From assembly GCA_964435625.1 (NCBI GenBank), contig CAYTAG010000047.1, positions 1 through 18,612 of the forward strand: a DNA stretch of 18,612 bases. Reading direction: 5' to 3'. The position numbers were made by a program, and so were the translations under genes. Below, piece by piece: positions 12,958 to 18,612 of the stretch; positions within the stretch are counted from its first letter, which is position 1; every line of letters starts with the position of its first letter. This DNA is from PXRE01 sp964435625 (GTDB taxonomy: Archaea; Halobacteriota; Halobacteria; Halobacteriales; PXRE01). The notes beneath the pieces were generated by a model that saw nothing but the letters and a program-made list of their open reading frames with translations, made no database searches and had not been told where the DNA came from.

Positions 12958-13503
12958 ATGCAGGACGAGCCGGAGGTCGCGGTGTTGCGGCTGGGCCACC
13001 GCCCGGGCCGGGACGACCGGATGACGACCCACGTCGGTCTCACGGCGCGGGCGCTGGGGGCCGACCGGGTGCTGCTGGCCGGCGAGGCCAGCCAGGCCGC
13101 AGAAACCGTCGCCGACATCACCGACCGGTTCGGCGGGCCGTTCGAGGCGGAACTGGTCGAGGGCGGCGAACGGGTCGTCCGCGACTGGGACGGCACTGTC
13201 GTCCACCTGACGATGTACGGCCTCCCGGTCCAGGAGGTCGAGGACGACATTCGGGCGGCCCACAGGGACGACCCGCTGCTGATCGTAGTGGGCGCCGAGA
13301 AGGTGCCGTTCGACGTCTACGAGGCGGCCGACTACAACGTCGGGGTTACCAACCAGCCCCACTCCGAGGTGGCGGCGCTGGCGGTGTTCCTCGACCGGCT
13401 GTTCGAGGGCCGGGAGTTACGGCGGGAGTGGACGGACGCCGAGCGGCAGGTCGTGCCGAAGGAGACGGGAAAGCGGGTTGAGACGGCCGACGAGGACCAC
13501 TGA
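12958..13503 (+). CDS. trm56: tRNA (cytidine(56)-2'-O)-methyltransferase
   Basis: A 181-residue archaeal SPOUT-class methyltransferase that uses S-adenosylmethionine to 2'-O-methylate C56 in the T-loop of tRNA. Family features: VAVLRLGHRPGRDDRMTTHV (8-27), TARALGADRVLLAGE, VVHLTMYGLPVQEV, and the trefoil-knot segment LLIVVGAEKVP plus DYNVGVTNQPHSEVAALAVF that forms the cofactor pocket. Length matches the archaeal Trm56 family, with a short acidic C-terminal tail. ATG 12958 follows a possible TATA (GAAACGGC, about 12922-12929) by about 30 bp. It belongs to the translation-related genes of the window but stands alone as a transcription unit. Confidence 0.92.
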   Translation: MQDEPEVAVLRLGHRPGRDDRMTTHVGLTARALGADRVLLAGEASQAAETVADITDRFGGPFEAELVEGGERVVRDWDGTVVHLTMYGLPVQEVEDDIRAAHRDDPLLIVVGAEKVPFDVYEAADYNVGVTNQPHSEVAALAVFLDRLFEGRELRREWTDAERQVVPKETGKRVETADEDH

Positions 13504-13539
13504 CGACGGGCGAAATTTGCTGGGGAACTGGAGTGGCGG

Positions 13540-13770
13540 TCAGTCGTAGACGTCGTCGGCGTCCTCCAGCGGCAGGTCGAACTCCCGCTCGGACTCCGCG
13601 ATGGTCTCGACGTCGGCGTCCAGGTCCAGAACCTCGTCGCACTCCGGGCACGGGACGGCCACCGTGACGTAGAGCTGTCCGTCCGTCTGGTAGATGTCGG
13701 TCACGACGGCGTCGGCGGGGTAGAGGTACTCCGCGTCGACGTCGTGCTCGTGGGCGTTGGCGGCGGGCAT
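13540..13770 (-). CDS. 76-aa acidic protein with a CPxC motif
   Basis: A small, very acidic protein of unknown family. The N-terminal part is beta-like (YLYPADAVVTDIYQTDGQ, 15-32, then LYVTVAVPCPECDEVLDLDA), with a single knuckle C41-P-E-C44. Only one CxxC is present, so a full zinc ribbon would need a dimer or a partner. The tail is mostly Asp/Glu. ATG 13770 is supported by GTTTGAAAC on the minus strand (13798-13806), about 32 bp upstream. It is divergent from tfe and shares a compact promoter region with it, which makes a transcription- or translation-related role possible but unproven. Confidence 0.72.
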   Translation of the reverse strand: MPAANAHEHDVDAEYLYPADAVVTDIYQTDGQLYVTVAVPCPECDEVLDLDADVETIAESEREFDLPLEDADDVYD

Positions 13771-13797
13771 GGTCGTCCGGAAGGAGGCGCGCGCCGA

Positions 13798-13852
13798 GTT
13801 TCAAACGTTCGGTCGGCGGCGGGCCGGTCGGGGACGAACGGTAGCTTTAAAC
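13798..13852. promoter_or_regulatory. Bidirectional promoter between the CPxC protein and tfe
   Basis: GTTTCAAAC (13798-13806) is a 4-1-4 palindrome and the probable leftward TATA. CTTTAAAC (13845-13852) is the rightward TATA for tfe, centred about 29 bp before ATG 13877. Both predict very short or absent leaders. Confidence 0.6.
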
Positions 13853-13876
13853 GCGTGACGGCCGGCCTTTGGGATA

Positions 13877-14416
13877 ATGGCTTTTGAGGACCTGCTCGAG
13901 GACCCGGTGATACAGAAGTACCTCCACGAGCTGGTCGGCCCCAAGGGGATGCCGGTCGCGGCGGCCCCGCCGGACGGGGAGGTGACCGACGAGGAACTCG
14001 CCGAGGACCTCGACCTCGAACTGAACGACGTGCGGCGCGCGCTGTTCATCCTCTACGAGAACGACCTCGCCAGCTACCGCCGCCTGCGCGACGAGGACTC
14101 CGGGTGGCTGACCTACCTCTGGACGTTCCAGTACGACAACATCCCGGAGAACCTCGAGGAGGAGATGTACCGCCTCCACGACTCGCTGGTCGAGCGCCGC
14201 GAGTACGAGGCGACCCACGAGTTCTACCTCTGTGAGGTCGACTCCATCCGGTTCGAGTTCGGCGAGGCCATGGAGTTCGGCTTCGAGTGCCCGGAGTGTG
14301 GCTCCGCGCTGGAGTCGCTGGACAACGACCGCCTGGTCGACGCGATGGACCGGCGCATCGGGGAACTGCGCGACGAACTGAACATCGAATCCGAGGAAGT
14401 CGACGTCGAAGTATAA
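13877..14416 (+). CDS. tfe: Transcription factor E (TFE, TFIIE-alpha homologue)
   Basis: A 179-residue general transcription factor that helps open promoters by contacting the RNA polymerase clamp and the non-template strand. The extended winged helix covers residues about 1-95 (IQKYLHELVGPKG, then VTDEELAEDLDLELNDVRRALFILYENDLASYRR). The linker helix leads to the zinc ribbon at about 114-145: HEFYLCEVDSIRFEFGEAMEF with C119, then C138-P-E-C141. The expected fourth ligand, at the +3 position from C119, is Asp122 rather than Cys. The tail is acidic. It starts the operon tfe - DUF2110 - lipoprotein: the next ATG overlaps its stop (TAATG). ATG 13877 lies 29 bp from the TATA. Confidence 0.95.
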   Translation: MAFEDLLEDPVIQKYLHELVGPKGMPVAAAPPDGEVTDEELAEDLDLELNDVRRALFILYENDLASYRRLRDEDSGWLTYLWTFQYDNIPENLEEEMYRLHDSLVERREYEATHEFYLCEVDSIRFEFGEAMEFGFECPECGSALESLDNDRLVDAMDRRIGELRDELNIESEEVDVEV

Positions 14417-15081
14417 TGGTCGTCCTGGCGACGAAGGTCTACGTGGAAGGCGACGCCCGCCAGCGGGCGCTGGACGGGTTGACCTCGATGGTGGGCAACG
14501 CCGTCGGCGACCTCGACGTCGAGTACGAGGTGGGCGTCCGCCACGACGGCTTCCCCAGCGTGACCGTCGACGGTCCCGACGCCGTCGCCGCCCGGAACGT
14601 CCTCCGGGGGGAATGGGGCGAGATCACGCCGAACTTCGAGACCGGCGAGACCTACGTCGGGACCCTGGAACGGTGGGACGACGAGGGGTTCGTCCTCGAC
14701 GCGGGCGAACCGATCCGCGTGCCGGCCGACGAACTGGGACTGGGCCAGGGGACGCCGACGCAGGTCCGCGAGCGGTTCGGCCTCGTCCAGCACGTCCCGT
14801 TGCGGTTCGAGTACGGCGACTCCCCGCGGCTGGCCGAGGAGGAACGCGACCGACTGTACGACTGGACCCGCGGGACGGGGCGGGTGAACGTCAACAGCGC
14901 GACCCGGGCGGAGGTCCGGGCGACGGTCAACCGGGCGGGCCACGCCAGGGACGTCGTTACGGTCGAGCGACTCGGCCTGCTGGAACAGAGCGTCGTCTGC
15001 AAGGAAGGGACGGATCCCCCGGGGCTGCTCGCGGCAATCGGGTCGTACCTCCCGTCGGAACTGCTGGCAGTGATCCCATGA
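14416..15081 (+). CDS. DUF2110 family protein
   Basis: A 221-residue soluble archaeal protein of unknown function, beginning MVVLATKVYVEGDARQRALD. From family memory DUF2110 is archaeal and commonly sits next to tfe, as here. The visible layout is an N-terminal alpha/beta part (1-70), a small beta-barrel-like middle part (YVGTLERWDDEGFVLDAG, then PIRVPADELGLGQG) and a C-terminal helical part. In the last, GRVNVNSATRAEVRATVNRAG resembles a helix-hairpin-helix nucleic-acid-binding turn. Its ATG overlaps the tfe TAA by one base and its TGA overlaps the next gene's ATG, so all three are translationally coupled. A nucleic-acid or polymerase-related role is inference from context. Confidence 0.88.
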   Translation: MVVLATKVYVEGDARQRALDGLTSMVGNAVGDLDVEYEVGVRHDGFPSVTVDGPDAVAARNVLRGEWGEITPNFETGETYVGTLERWDDEGFVLDAGEPIRVPADELGLGQGTPTQVRERFGLVQHVPLRFEYGDSPRLAEEERDRLYDWTRGTGRVNVNSATRAEVRATVNRAGHARDVVTVERLGLLEQSVVCKEGTDPPGLLAAIGSYLPSELLAVIP

Positions 15082-15827
15082 ACCGGAGACGCCTGGCGCT
15101 CCTGGGGCTCGCGCTGGTGATCGTGACCTCGGGCTGTCTCGGCTTCGGCGGCATCTCCGAAGAGAGCCTCTGCGAGGACGCCGACTACGACTGGAACATC
15201 GACGCCAAAGCCACGTACACCGTCTCCGACGACAGCTCCTACCGGGCGGTCTACGAGGTGAACGACACGTCCTCGATGGAACTACACACCCGGGACGGAC
15301 TCGGCAACGACGATCCCCTGGACATCTCGGCGGTGCAGTTCCGCGCCGAGAACGGCACCGTCTACGACTGCGAGGACGTCGACGTCGAGACGACCCGCCA
15401 CGAGACAATCGTCGAGTTCCCCGAGGAGAACGGCACGTTCGCCTACACCTCCGATTCGCCGCCGAAGCGGTTCGGCACCCAGCAGTTCGTCGACGGCTCC
15501 CACGAGGTGATCCTACCCCCGGACCGGGAGATCTCCAACCCCATCTTCGGCAGCGTCCAGCCCTCGGGGTACGACGCCGAGACGGTCGACGGCCGGGTGC
15601 ACGTCCGGTGGGAGGACGCCGGCGGCCAGCGGATCTCCGTCCAGTACTACCTCGACCGCGACGTGCCGCTGTTCTTCGGCATCGTCGCCGTCGCCGGCCT
15701 GGCGGCGCTGGCGGGGATCGCCTACTACTACCGGCTGGTCCGCGGCCTGGAGCGACGCCGCGAGGAGGCCGGCCTGGACGTCGACGTCGAGGACGACGGA
15801 CGGGACCCGCCGCCCGGGATGGGGTAG
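15078..15827 (+). CDS. Putative lipoprotein with C-terminal membrane anchor (DUF5803-like)
   Basis: A 249-residue envelope protein. The N-terminus has basic residues, a hydrophobic stretch and a lipobox-like TSGC with Cys20, pointing to Sec export and lipidation. The external part (21-195) is rich in Asp/Glu, Thr and Tyr and beta-like, with two further cysteines (C32, C98) that could bridge. A membrane helix at about 197-220 (FFGIVAVAGLAALAGIAYYY) is followed by a positively charged stop-transfer region and an acidic cytosolic tail. So it may be anchored at both ends. It matches from memory the haloarchaeal family DUF5803, found downstream of tfe/DUF2110. The ATGA overlap shows coupling. A membrane protein in a transcription-factor operon is notable; function unknown. 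Confidence 0.85.
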   Translation: MNRRRLALLGLALVIVTSGCLGFGGISEESLCEDADYDWNIDAKATYTVSDDSSYRAVYEVNDTSSMELHTRDGLGNDDPLDISAVQFRAENGTVYDCEDVDVETTRHETIVEFPEENGTFAYTSDSPPKRFGTQQFVDGSHEVILPPDREISNPIFGSVQPSGYDAETVDGRVHVRWEDAGGQRISVQYYLDRDVPLFFGIVAVAGLAALAGIAYYYRLVRGLERRREEAGLDVDVEDDGRDPPPGMG

Positions 15828-15836
15828 AGCCGCGAG

Positions 15837-15842
15837 TTTAAA
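15837..15842 (+). promoter_or_regulatory. TATA box of the CinA-like gene
   Basis: TTTAAA within GAGTTTAAACC, about 27-28 bp before ATG 15867. It begins 10 bp after the stop of the tfe operon, so the CinA-like gene is a separate, leaderless unit. Confidence 0.7.
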
Positions 15843-15866
15843 CCGTCCGAACCCGAACCCGGCCGC

Positions 15867-16556
15867 ATGGAAGTCGCCGTGGTCACCGTCGGCGACGAAC
15901 TCCTGGCCGGCGACACGATCAACACCAACGCCGCGTGGCTCGGCGCACAGTTGACCGAACGCGGCGCCGACGTCGAGCGCGTCACCATCGTCCCCGACCG
16001 GGTCGCCGACGTCGCAAGAGTGGTCAACGAGTACCGCGCGGAGTACGACGCGGTGGTCGTCACGGGCGGTCTCGGACCGACCCACGACGACGTCACGATG
16101 GAGGGCGTCGCCGCGGCGTTCGGGTGCGACCTCGTCGAGAGCGAGGCGGTCCGCCGGCACCTCACCGACGAGGGCGGCTACGCCGCGGCCGACCTGGCCG
16201 CGGGCACCATCGAGATTCCCGAGGGGGCCCGGCCGCTGCACAACGAGGCCGGCGTCGCGCCAGGCTGCGTCATGGGGACGGTGTACGTGCTCCCGGGCGT
16301 TCCGACGGAGATGAAGGCGATGTTCGAGGCGGTGGCCGAGGAGTTCGACGGCGAGTCGGACCACGTGGTCGTCGTCAGGGCCGCCGAACCCGAGAGCGCG
16401 TTGCTGGATCGCATCGACGGCGTCCGCGAGCGCTTCGACGTGACCGTCGGCAGCTACCCCGGTGAGGGGGTCCGGCTGAAACTCGCCGGCGGGGACCCGA
16501 AAACGGTCGAGGCGGCCGCCGACTGGCTGCGCGAGCGGGTCGAGTCCCCCGGGTGA
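15867..16556 (+). CDS. CinA N-terminal / MoaB-like molybdopterin-binding domain protein
   Basis: A 229-residue protein of the COG1058 group, often labelled competence/damage-inducible protein A. The nucleotide/molybdopterin-binding fold is clear: VAVVTVGDELLAGDTINTNA (3-22) and the signature VTGGLGPTHDD (65-75), followed by the conserved LHNEAGVAPG and YVLPGVPTEMKAMFE segments. The C-terminal part (about 165-229) is the usual small alpha/beta extension. The bacterial deamidase domain of full CinA is absent. Bacterial relatives include ADP-ribose or NMN-cycle pyrophosphatases; here the substrate is unknown. An ATP-NAD-kinase-family gene lies close by on the same strand, which fits a pyridine-nucleotide salvage context, but a separate promoter and the 39-aa gene lie between them. 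Confidence 0.9.
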   Translation: MEVAVVTVGDELLAGDTINTNAAWLGAQLTERGADVERVTIVPDRVADVARVVNEYRAEYDAVVVTGGLGPTHDDVTMEGVAAAFGCDLVESEAVRRHLTDEGGYAAADLAAGTIEIPEGARPLHNEAGVAPGCVMGTVYVLPGVPTEMKAMFEAVAEEFDGESDHVVVVRAAEPESALLDRIDGVRERFDVTVGSYPGEGVRLKLAGGDPKTVEAAADWLRERVESPG

Positions 16557-16559
16557 TCG

Positions 16560-16679
16560 CTACTCGAATAGGTAGTACAGCCAGGCAGCGGTGATCAGGA
16601 GGCTGGCGACCAGCACGACGGCTCCGGTCGTGTCGGCCGGAACCGACTCCGCGAGCGGCAGTGCGGCGACGTCGATCAT
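16560..16679 (-). CDS. 39-aa single-span membrane peptide
   Basis: Begins MIDVAALPLAESVPAD, a short polar N-terminus, followed by one strong transmembrane helix (about 18-37) and ends LYYLFE. No family is recognised. Evidence that it is real: GTTAAG on the minus strand (16702-16710 region) lies about 27 bp before ATG 16679, the standard leaderless spacing. The hydrophobic stretch is coherent, and the stop lies only 3 bp from the convergent CinA-like stop. In-frame sequence upstream of 16679 is Arg/Pro-rich and excluded. It may be a small subunit or regulator of a membrane complex; there is no partner nearby to name. Confidence 0.65.
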   Translation of the reverse strand: MIDVAALPLAESVPADTTGAVVLVASLLITAAWLYYLFE

Positions 16680-16701
16680 GTGCGGGCCATCGCCGCCGGT
16701 C

Positions 16702-16710
16702 GCCTTAACG
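16702..16710 (-). promoter_or_regulatory. TATA-like element of the 39-aa gene
   Basis: CGTTAAGGC on the minus strand, centred about 27 bp before ATG 16679. It is the main reason to accept so short a gene. It lies 67 bp before the divergent ATP-NAD-kinase gene. Confidence 0.5.
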
Positions 16711-16776
16711 GTTGATACCTGGCGTCCGCGGGGCGGGTTCGGATGGCTTTTCGGTCCCGGCCGGCTACGACCGGCC

Positions 16777-17955
16777 ATGCGACGGATCGGCGTCGTGGTC
16801 AACCCTATCGCCGGGATGGGCGGCCGCGTCGGGCTGAAGGGGACCGACGGGAAGGTCGACGAGGCCCGCGAACGGGGTGCGGAGCCGCGCGCGCCCGAGC
16901 GGGCCGTCGAGGCCCTGTCGCGGTTGCACGAACTCGCGCCGGGGACGGACCTGCTGACCTACAGTGGCGGGATGGGCGCGGAGGCGGCCCGCGAAGCGGG
17001 CTTGGACCCCGAGGTCGTCGGCCGGCCGGCCGACCCCGGGCGGACGACGGCGGCCGACACCCGCGCGGCGGTCCGGGCGTTCCTGGACCGGGCGGTCGAC
17101 CGCGTGCTGTTCGTCGGCGGCGACGGGACCGCGGTCGACGTCGCCGAGACCCTGGACGAACGGGATGCCGACGTCCCGATGCTGGGCGTGCCCGCGGGCG
17201 TGAAGGTGTACTCCTCGGTGTTCGCGGTCACGCCGCGGGAGGCCGGCCGGGTCGCCGCCGAGTTCGAGCGGACCGAGCGCCGCGAGGTCAACGACATCGA
17301 CGAGGAGGCCTACCGCGAGGAGGGCGAGGTCCGGACGGAACTGAAGGCCATCGCGCGCGTGCCGGTCGCGGAGGCGCTGCAGTCCAGCAAGCAACTCGCC
17401 GGCGGCAGCGTCGAGACGCTGGCCGCGGGGTTCGCCGCCGACGTGGAACCAGACACGACCTACGTGTTCGGCCCGGGCAGCACCGTCGGCGCCATCGAAC
17501 GGGAACTGGGGTTCGAGGGGTCGCCCCTCGGAGTGGACGTCTGGCGGGCCGTGCCCGCGGACGACGACGGGGAGGCCGCGGCGGGCGACGACGCGGCGAC
17601 GGACGACGGTGAGGGCGCTCCGGCCGACGCCGGCCGGGGAGACGGCTGGCGCGGCGAGTTGGTCGTCGCGGACGCCCGGGAATCCGAAATCCTGGACCAC
17701 CTCGGCGAACGCAACGTCGTCGTCGTCGTTTCGCCCATCGGCGGCCAGGGGTTCGTGTTCGGCCGGGGCAACCACCAGATCTCGCCGGACGTAATCCGTC
17801 AGTCAGCGGTCGAGGTCGTCGCCTCCAGGGAGAAACTGGACGAGATCGGCGTGCTCCGCGTGGATACCGACGACGAATCGGTGAACGAGGACCTGCGCGG
17901 GTGGACCAAGGTCCGGGTCGGCCGGTTCGAGCGCCGGATGATGAAGGTCGCGTGA
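16777..17955 (+). CDS. ATP-NAD kinase family protein (COG3199)
   Basis: A 392-residue cytosolic protein of the ATP-NAD/diacylglycerol-kinase-like superfamily. The N-terminus VVVNPIAGMGGRVGLKGTDG (6-25) and the signature VGGDGTAVDVAE (113-124) form the nucleotide-binding site. GVPAGVKVYSSVFAV (138-151) and GPGSTVGAIERELG (232-245) follow, as in archaeal and bacterial COG3199 members. The C-terminus carries PIGGQGFVFGRGNHQISPDVI. Residues about 261-291 are an acidic Asp/Ala/Gly stretch with no structure expected, probably a lineage-specific loop. Members are predicted to phosphorylate NAD or a related substrate; this is distinct from the classical NadK. ATG 16777 begins the conserved strand; a GGCTTTTC element lies about 28 bp upstream. 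Confidence 0.9.
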   Translation: MRRIGVVVNPIAGMGGRVGLKGTDGKVDEARERGAEPRAPERAVEALSRLHELAPGTDLLTYSGGMGAEAAREAGLDPEVVGRPADPGRTTAADTRAAVRAFLDRAVDRVLFVGGDGTAVDVAETLDERDADVPMLGVPAGVKVYSSVFAVTPREAGRVAAEFERTERREVNDIDEEAYREEGEVRTELKAIARVPVAEALQSSKQLAGGSVETLAAGFAADVEPDTTYVFGPGSTVGAIERELGFEGSPLGVDVWRAVPADDDGEAAAGDDAATDDGEGAPADAGRGDGWRGELVVADARESEILDHLGERNVVVVVSPIGGQGFVFGRGNHQISPDVIRQSAVEVVASREKLDEIGVLRVDTDDESVNEDLRGWTKVRVGRFERRMMKVA

Positions 17956-17993
17956 CCCCGGCGGCGGTGACCGCCGACGCGCCCAATGCTGTA

Positions 17994-18043
17994 GAAACTA
18001 AAGAAACAATGTTTAGAAAGTAAAGTTTCATGCTTTAGTTTTC
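17994..18043. repeat. AT-rich inverted repeat after the ATP-NAD kinase gene
   Basis: AAACTAAAG (17995-18003) and CTTTAGTTT (18033-18041) are perfect inverted copies 29 bp apart. Inside lie further related half-sites: AAAC-AAT-GTTT (18004-18014), TTTAG and GTAAAG. The motif CTAAA/TTTAG or a close variant occurs four times in 50 bp. It starts 39 bp past the kinase stop, so it could act as a terminator, as a cluster of operator half-sites, or as the foot of a short transcript. Confidence 0.6.
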
Positions 18044-18202
18044 AAAGGATCGTCGCGGCGGTTCCGGCGGCCGAGTTCGCGCTCCTCGCCGGGGTGAACG
18101 TCGGGCGTTCTCGGTGCCGCGGCCGTCGCTGGCGCGAGCGTCGGGCGCGGTCGACGGGCGTCTCCGGCGACGTGCCCGTCGCGGGCGCCCGCGGCCGCTG
18201 AC

Positions 18203-18316
18203 GGAGCGGGCGACAACGACCGGAACTGGTGACCGCTCGCGGAACTGCCGGTCGCTGCCGGAACGGGTGGCCGCCAGTTCGGCCAGCGGTCGCTGGCCGA
18301 ACTGGCGAACGCTTAA
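18203..18316. repeat. Degenerate 19-bp tandem repeat array
   Basis: The core GGAACTG or a variant starts at 18222, 18241, 18260 and 18298, exactly 19, 19 and 38 bp apart. The copy starting at 18279 keeps only the CGGTCGCTG half, and 18203-18221 is a weaker copy. A rough unit is GGAACTGGYGGYCGCTGSC. The period is not a multiple of three and no spacers occur. The array ends at the TATA of the last gene. Confidence 0.6.
18274..18305. promoter_or_regulatory. 32-bp palindrome, 15-bp arms and 2-bp centre
   Basis: CCAGTTCGGCCAGCG (18274-18288), GT, then its exact reverse complement (18291-18305). It overlaps the last units of the 19-bp array and ends 6 bp before the CTTAAC TATA element of the next gene. 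It could be a repressor or activator site covering the promoter, a cruciform, or a terminator-like stem for leftward or rightward RNA. Confidence 0.65.
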
Positions 18317-18317
18317 C
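18312..18317 (+). promoter_or_regulatory. TATA element of the last gene
   Basis: CTTAAC, centred about 27 bp before ATG 18342, immediately right of the 32-bp palindrome. It predicts a leaderless transcript. Confidence 0.55.
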
Positions 18318-18341
18318 CGGCGACCCCCCGTAGGCGGGGGC

Positions 18342-18612
18342 ATGACCCTGGACGTGGATCCGCCGGCGCCGCCGGAACTCGGCGGCGCCGACGTCTCGGA
18401 GTACGACGACGTGGAGGTGGTCGCGGACGCTGACTACCGCCGCGAGGAACTGGAGGCGTTCCTCCGGGAGGGCGCCTGGGAAGAGGCGTTCGAGCAGTGG
18501 GCGGCGGACGCGGAGATGACCGAAGCGGAGTTCGACGTCGCGAGAGACCTCGACCTGTTCGCGGAGTTCGACTTCTTCTGGGACGACTTCGCGGGCCGGG
18601 TCGGCTACCACG
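18342..18612 (+). CDS. Acidic hypothetical protein, 3' end beyond the window
   Basis: Ninety codons are visible, opening MTLDVDPPAPPELGGADVSE. The sequence is strongly acidic and helical, with DYRREELEAFLREGAWEEAF (33-52) and a Phe/Asp-rich segment (FAEFDFFWDDFAGRVGY) near the visible end. No membrane segment, signal peptide or known motif is seen, and the family is not recognised with confidence. The ATG is supported by the TATA element about 27 bp upstream and by coherent composition from the first codon. Its promoter lies directly beside a 32-bp palindrome and a 19-bp repeat array, so it may be under unusual transcription control. Confidence 0.75.
   Translation, partial: MTLDVDPPAPPELGGADVSEYDDVEVVADADYRREELEAFLREGAWEEAFEQWAADAEMTEAEFDVARDLDLFAEFDFFWDDFAGRVGYH

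Larger units (their letters stand above)
17956..18341. other. 386-bp gene-free region rich in inverted and tandem repeats
   Basis: No credible gene is visible. The left part (17991-18048) is AT-rich and holds a long inverted repeat; the right part is very GC-rich and holds a 19-bp-period array and a near-perfect palindrome. Both are listed separately. Long open frames crossing it on the minus strand are Arg-rich antisense readings continuing into the next gene. A small structured RNA on either strand is possible, but no known RNA family was recognised. Confidence 0.55.

Noticed and set aside
18203..18316. Possible CRISPR array or coding repeat
   Set aside because: No spacers between units, and a 19-bp period does not keep a reading frame.
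18035..18611. Open frames on the minus strand across the repeat region and the last gene
   Set aside because: They are antisense to a gene with good promoter spacing and have Arg-rich or mirror-acidic translations with no recognisable domain.

Overview
The window is GC-rich chromosomal DNA from a haloarchaeon (class Halobacteria). The encoded proteins are strongly acidic. Archaea-only information-processing genes are present: TFE, the RNase P Rpp21 subunit, Trm56 and an archaeal-type 7S SRP RNA. Many genes have a TATA-like box about 25-30 bp before the ATG, which predicts leaderless transcripts. The genus cannot be fixed from the sequence. No tRNA, transposase, integrase or CRISPR array was seen, and gene content looks like core chromosome with a few accessory genes.

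Layout. 1-1873: a cysteine synthase cut by the left edge, a coiled-coil protein and a four-helix membrane protein. 1948-2419 looks empty by protein criteria but holds the SRP RNA gene (about 1985-2292), followed directly by an array of degenerate 18-20 bp repeats. 2420-4120: a 61-aa protein, then a leftward RNase P Rpp21 - CRM-domain protein - MscS channel cluster. 4518-6830: a GT4 glycosyltransferase, convergent with a Gly/Met-rich coiled-coil protein (both stop codons lie in one CTAG), then a DUF2797 protein. 7030-9561: a Tat-exported subtilase of halolysin type, followed by a BsuPI-type protease inhibitor with no signal peptide, then a sugar-nucleotide epimerase. 9656-12842: a CARF-like/winged-helix regulator behind an EamA transporter, a divergent cyclophilin-fold protein, a winged-helix regulator and an Lrp/AsnC regulator. 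12958-15827: Trm56, a small CPxC protein and the coupled tfe-DUF2110-lipoprotein operon. 15867-17955: a CinA/MoaB-domain protein, a 39-aa membrane peptide and an ATP-NAD-kinase-family protein. 17956-18341 is gene-free: an AT-rich inverted repeat, then a degenerate 19-bp tandem array ending in a 15-bp-arm palindrome, just before the promoter of a last, truncated gene.

How the parts may work together. The exported protease and cytosolic inhibitor look like a matched pair: Tat substrates fold before export, so a cytosolic inhibitor could guard the cell. The CARF-like regulator and EamA transporter look co-transcribed, which suggests ligand-controlled transport or export. The strongest candidates for undescribed biology are the protease/inhibitor pair, the stand-alone CARF-like regulator with its transporter, the two unrelated 19-bp-scale repeat arrays, and a TFE whose zinc ribbon shows only three of the usual four cysteines.
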